From positions 1 through 10,100 of the forward strand of contig JAABOA010001030.1 in NCBI GenBank assembly GCA_015680635.1: 10,100 nt of DNA. The letters are read 5' to 3'. A model generated the notes under the pieces. That model searched no databases. It saw only the letters and a program-made list of their open reading frames with translations, and was not told the origin of the DNA. Both the position numbers and the translations under genes were made by a program. Shown here piece after piece: positions 6,859-10,100 of the stretch (its first letter is position 1; every line of letters starts with the position of its first letter). The stretch is from Lunasporangiospora selenospora. Taxonomy: Eukaryota > Mortierellomycota > Mortierellomycetes > Mortierellales > Mortierellaceae.

Positions 6859-9317
6859 CTATACATCCTTTGACTTGGTACCATCCACAGGTTCATCCAC
6901 ATATTGGACAGTGATCGGTGGAGTGCTGACCCGTTCAGGAACCTTTTGTCCATCCGCTACTGATCCATTCTCCTCCTCTGAAGATTTGCTCATATCCTCC
7001 AGTCCATACTTTTGCTTTCTGCTCATGCTCAACCGCCGAGTCACCTCGGCAAAGGGCTTGTCCTTGGGCAACTCTGTCAATGCCTCCAACTTGAACCCTT
7101 CACCCAACTGAATCTGGCCCGATGTGAAGCTGCTTGTCCGACTGCGGTTCCTTGAGCGAGAGCCATCGGCCGATGGGGTCCAACCACCCCAGGACGAAGT
7201 CCTCGACCGACCCTGGATACCTCCCGAGGGATTCAAGAAGAAGAAAACGTCATCTGTATCCGAGTCATTGGTACGCTCCCACTCGAATCGTCCATCCATG
7301 CCAACGCCGAGCCAGTTGGGGAAGTTGACCGGGTTAAAGATTGTCTGTGCTAGGTTGGTGCCCGAGGCCGATCGAGAAGCTGCGCGGCTGGGTCGGTCAT
7401 ATGGTGAGGGATCCAAGATTCGCTTCGAGTCAAAGTCTGGGTAAATCTCGGGGGCAAGTTCATTGATCAACTCGGTAATGGTCTTTTGCAACTCGGATCG
7501 CGACTTGCGCAAGTCATTGATCGTGTTCTCCTCTCCAGGAATCAATGACAGGAACAAAGGACGGATTGACTTGAAAATATCAATTCCAACCTCTCCAAAC
7601 CGGATACTGGCGTAGGTTACAAAGGGAATACAGGCCCAGGCTGCCCAGGCGATCAACAGGCGGGTAGTAAAAGAAATATCAAATCGTCCACAGTAGATGA
7701 AGACAAGAACCGAATAAGAAAAGTACAGGACAGGCATCAATCCCAGAGCCACAAGTAATTTCCATGTCGCCAAAACATCTCTGCCAGCAATCTTGACCGT
7801 CGACGCTGCCAATGCCTCTGCAAACATTATGGTAAAAGGGTGTGATAGGAAAATTGTTAGAAATGACGAATGATTTGATAGGAGGACAGGAGAAAACAAA
7901 ATGACCATTCTCACCTCTGGCCTTCTTGTTACTAATAATACGAGCGACAATTGCGACTGGGAGATTCATCAGGGTTCTAAATTCGAGAAAGGAGACCATA
8001 AAAGAGAAATGTCAGTCTTGATCAATTCCTAGAGTCGACCCATATACTCTTTGCCATTATTAGATTGGATCATGGGCAATAGCAAAGTTGTCGCCTTCAA
8101 TTCTACAATACGTACCCAGGTAAGGCCAGCATACTCAAAAAGGTCATTTGGAAAATTCGAGAAAGCAAGTGTCCCACTGCGCGTCGACGAGTGAACCGAA
8201 GGTTCACCTGGTGGTCCCGGAGTCCATGGTAGCGAAGTTGAGTGTTGTAATGCATGACTTTATCCTTGGTATCAATCACTTTTGGGTTGTCTTTGAAGTG
8301 CAAGTATCCAGCAACGAATCGTCGGTTCAACTCGACCACCTGTGAGATCTGAAGCTTGCGATGCGTAGGCTTGTAGAGACGGCGAGCGGCTTGAATGACC
8401 TGTGATTTGAAAGTAAGAGAGGACAGCAATGATGACATAATAAAACAAGGTTAGCAATTGATGTTCATTGGACCAGAACGCACTTGTTCAATAAACCAAA
8501 TCTCACTCCATAAACTCTTTTTTGGGAGGGGGGGGGGGGTTTACCATCAAAGTTTCATAATCCGGGGCATTAAGAGTAACGTTTTTCAGAGCATCATAGA
8601 TAGTGTCCAAGAGCTTTCCACAAGCCTCACGCTTCTCGGGACCACCACGCTTGTACATTTCGACCAACTCTGGGGGCACAGTCAAAGGTTCGCCAAACTC
8701 GACAACAGCACGGGAACGGAAACGGTGAGGGTGGAAATAGTTCAGACCACAGGTGACAATCTTGAGATCCAAGTCTGGGTTAGCGGCCAAAGCGCCCAGC
8801 GCCATGACCGTCACACCAGCTAAGAATAGGGCACGCGAGCAAGATATGGAGTAAGTATTTGGGCATTTTCAGGAAAAGATAGTACGTCCAGCACACCAAA
8901 AGATATCACATACCTTTCAAGGGCAACATCTCTGCACGATCATGAGAACCTCCTTCAGGAAAGATACCGACGCAATGACCTGCGTTGAGTCGATCAAAGA
9001 CCGTCTTGTAAACATTGCTCTGGTCCATGTGGGGCAAGCATTTGTACTTGGATCCTTCTGTGCTAGTCAAAGCCTCAATTGCTTTCAGGTCCTTGAATTC
9101 CTTCTTGATAATTAGCTCAGTGTCCGAGATAATGTCAGCAACAACAGATACACCAACATCCTTGGGCAACTGGATGGTGTCTCCACGGATGAGTTCCTTT
9201 GTGAACTTTGTTCCAAGGCCAATGATATGCAAGGGGTCACTAACGCGGTCGGCAAGCCGGATTGTTCCCGAGCCAGACTTGGCCAGATCCTGTGGACGCT
9301 CGACTGGGACTATGTTG

Positions 9318-9367
<50 letters not shown>

Positions 9368-10100
9368 AAAGAAAAGAAAGGGGCGCATGGTCCAGTTAAT
9401 GTCAAGTCAATGCAGGCCATGATAGATAATCGACCAGCGGACATTCAAGTCCATTTCCCGGGCAACAAGGACAAAGAAAGAGGGAAAGGGAATAGAATCT
9501 GGGAGTCGGCTGAGGTTATGCTAGGCCTTCTGCCCGTCCAGCCAGCGATCTAGGCTGAGGACTGGAAGAAGAGGAGAGAGAGGGTGGAGAGAGCACGGGC
9601 GTGAGAAAGAGCCGAGGAGGCGCCTTGCAGCCCTGGCTAGACACATACACAGCACATGCCCACATGCCCACTGACTCGGCCGACGCATACACAGACACAC
9701 CCTCTCCCCCTGGGGAGAGAACAGCAAAGGAGAGAGCGACTGGAGTTGACCACGACAACAAGTAAACAGGCCACGGGAGCGAGGTGGGGGGTGTTACCGG
9801 TGCTGAGGGAGAAAAGAGAAATGGGTTGGGACCGAGACGAATGCGGACAGATAGACTTGTCGAAAATCAAAACAGCGCTTTCTTCCCACAGTCAGTCGTC
9901 CCACACCCAACACAACTTTACCCATCCCATCCCAACCCACCCAAAACCTCTGCTATCCATGCTCACACTTATCTACATCTCTTGCCTATCTTCATCACTC
10001 TAAATCTCATCCTGTCTCCAGATAGTCAGAAAGACAAGAGAGAAAAATACTTACTTGCATTCATCGAGCGGGCCATCATGCCAATCCATTTGCGGTCCAT
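6859..10100 (-). CDS. GPT2: Glycerol-3-phosphate / DHAP acyltransferase, Gpt2/Sct1 type (5' partial, six exons visible)
   Basis: This ER enzyme acylates glycerol-3-phosphate (and, in yeast Gpt2/Sct1, dihydroxyacetone phosphate) at sn-1, the first step of phosphatidate and triacylglycerol synthesis. Visible exons, reading leftward: 10100-10055, 9309-8914, 8819-8545, 8399-8116, 7976-7915 and 7817-6859. All joins keep phase, giving 673 residues. Visible landmarks (numbered from the edge): MARSMNAIPVERPQD (9-23), the acyltransferase motif FPEGGSHD (132-139), LPLKAGV (144-150), then CGLNYFHPHRFRSRAV and YETLMVIQAARRLY, as in yeast Gpt2. TM segments are about 321-346, 375-397 and 406-426. The C-terminal tail of about 245 residues is cytosolic by family topology, Ser/Arg-rich, with RSRTSS twice. 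The HX4D catalytic motif must lie upstream, so the ATG at 10100 is an internal Met codon by alignment and not the start. The paralogue (Gpt2 or Sct1) cannot be decided. Confidence 0.93.
8528..8539. repeat. G12 homopolymer next to a splice donor
   Basis: Twelve G on the + strand are read as C12 in the acyltransferase pre-mRNA, starting at intron position +6 directly after the donor GTAAA at 8544. This intron runs 8544-8400 (145 nt). The tract length is likely variable between strains and could contain sequencing error. Confidence 0.85.
9317..9383 (-). repeat. (CT)21 microsatellite forming the intron's polypyrimidine tract
   Basis: On the + strand GGGG is followed by 21 AG units (9321-9362) and a GAAA-rich run to 9383. 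In the transcript this is 67 uninterrupted pyrimidines ending 7 bases before the acceptor exon junction. The nearest branch-like sequence upstream is ATTAAC with branch A at 9396, about 86 nt from the acceptor. Confidence 0.9.
9702..9719. repeat. 18-bp palindrome CTCTCCCC-CT-GGGGAGAG
   Basis: Eight-base perfectly complementary arms surround a two-base centre, inside the large acyltransferase intron. It can fold as a 7-bp stem with a four-base loop in RNA. No known binding site was recognised. Confidence 0.7.
9900..9942 (-). repeat. G-quadruplex-forming block on the transcript strand
   Basis: The + strand has seven CCC runs at 9900-9902, 9906-9908, 9921-9923, 9926-9928, 9931-9933, 9936-9938 and 9940-9942. 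In the acyltransferase pre-mRNA the last five become GGG triplets separated by one- and two-base loops, the pattern of very stable RNA G-quadruplexes. The block starts about 112 nt inside the intron from its donor. Confidence 0.8.

Larger units (their letters stand above)
9310..10054 (-). other. Large intron (745 nt) of the acyltransferase gene
   Basis: The donor is GTAAGT at 10054 and the acceptor is ACATAG ending at 9310, splitting the Ile codon of AIPVERPQD (phase 1). The family sequence is continuous across the join, which fixes both sites. The other introns of this gene are 94, 145, 139 and 97 nt. Contents are a 67-nt pyrimidine tract at the 3' end, a G-rich block at 9942-9900, an 18-nt palindrome at 9719-9702 and simple-sequence stretches. 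No protein-coding insert or tRNA was recognised. Confidence 0.88.

Noticed and set aside
6859-7950. Minus-strand frame continuing past 7817 as a single exon starting at 7950
   Set aside because: The first 44 residues come from intron and exon 5 in the wrong frame. Splicing 7915 to 7817 joins NKKAR to EALAASTVK, as expected for the family.
8503-8544. C-terminal NPPPPPKKEFME read-through after exon 3 of the acyltransferase
   Set aside because: This is translation of the intron across C12. Splicing at 8544 restores the conserved ETLM-VIQAARRLY sequence.
9015-9553. Plus-strand frames with long (RE)n translations
   Set aside because: They are translations of the AG microsatellite and the antisense of acyltransferase exon 2.
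9889-9994. C/D-box snoRNA in the large intron (minus strand GTGATGA near 9990, CTGA near 9894)
   Set aside because: The terminal bases do not pair into a stem, no C'/D' boxes were found, and the interval is taken up by the G-rich block.

Overview
The window looks like a stretch of a fungal nuclear genome, most likely from an early-diverging filamentous lineage (Mucoromycota or Mortierellomycota). That placement is inferred from gene content, the many short GT-AG introns of about 94-170 nt, CTAAC-like branch sites and abundant GA/CT microsatellites. It is not proven by a marker gene. No bacterial, viral or plasmid signature was seen.

Layout. Positions 1-2974 carry no gene I can recognise: a GA microsatellite at the left edge, an AT-rich spacer with a G-quadruplex motif and some small hairpins, then a CCAAT/E-box promoter. 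From 2975 to 4202 (+) lies a complete five-exon gene for the spliceosomal core protein SmE. An 1.1 kb spacer holds its 3' end and the promoter of the next gene. From 5335 to 6453 (+) is an intronless Ctr-family copper transporter with an unusually long loop between TM1 and TM2. After a tail-to-tail spacer of about 400 nt, the left-pointing gene at 6859-10100 encodes a fungal Gpt2/Sct1-type glycerol-3-phosphate/dihydroxyacetone-phosphate acyltransferase of the ER. Six exons (673 residues) are visible. The 5' end, with the catalytic HX4D motif, lies beyond the right edge.

The three genes serve unrelated housekeeping roles (pre-mRNA splicing, copper transport, first step of glycerolipid synthesis) and do not look like a functional cluster. 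Exon joins were deduced by hand from GT-AG sites, reading phase and continuity with the known families. All joins keep frame.

The most unusual structure is in the 745-nt intron of the acyltransferase gene. Its polypyrimidine tract is a (CT)21 microsatellite that pushes the best branch site about 86 nt from the acceptor. The same intron carries seven GGG runs on the transcript strand, a strong RNA G-quadruplex candidate. I found no mobile element, CRISPR array, tRNA or rRNA, and no convincing novel multi-gene system.
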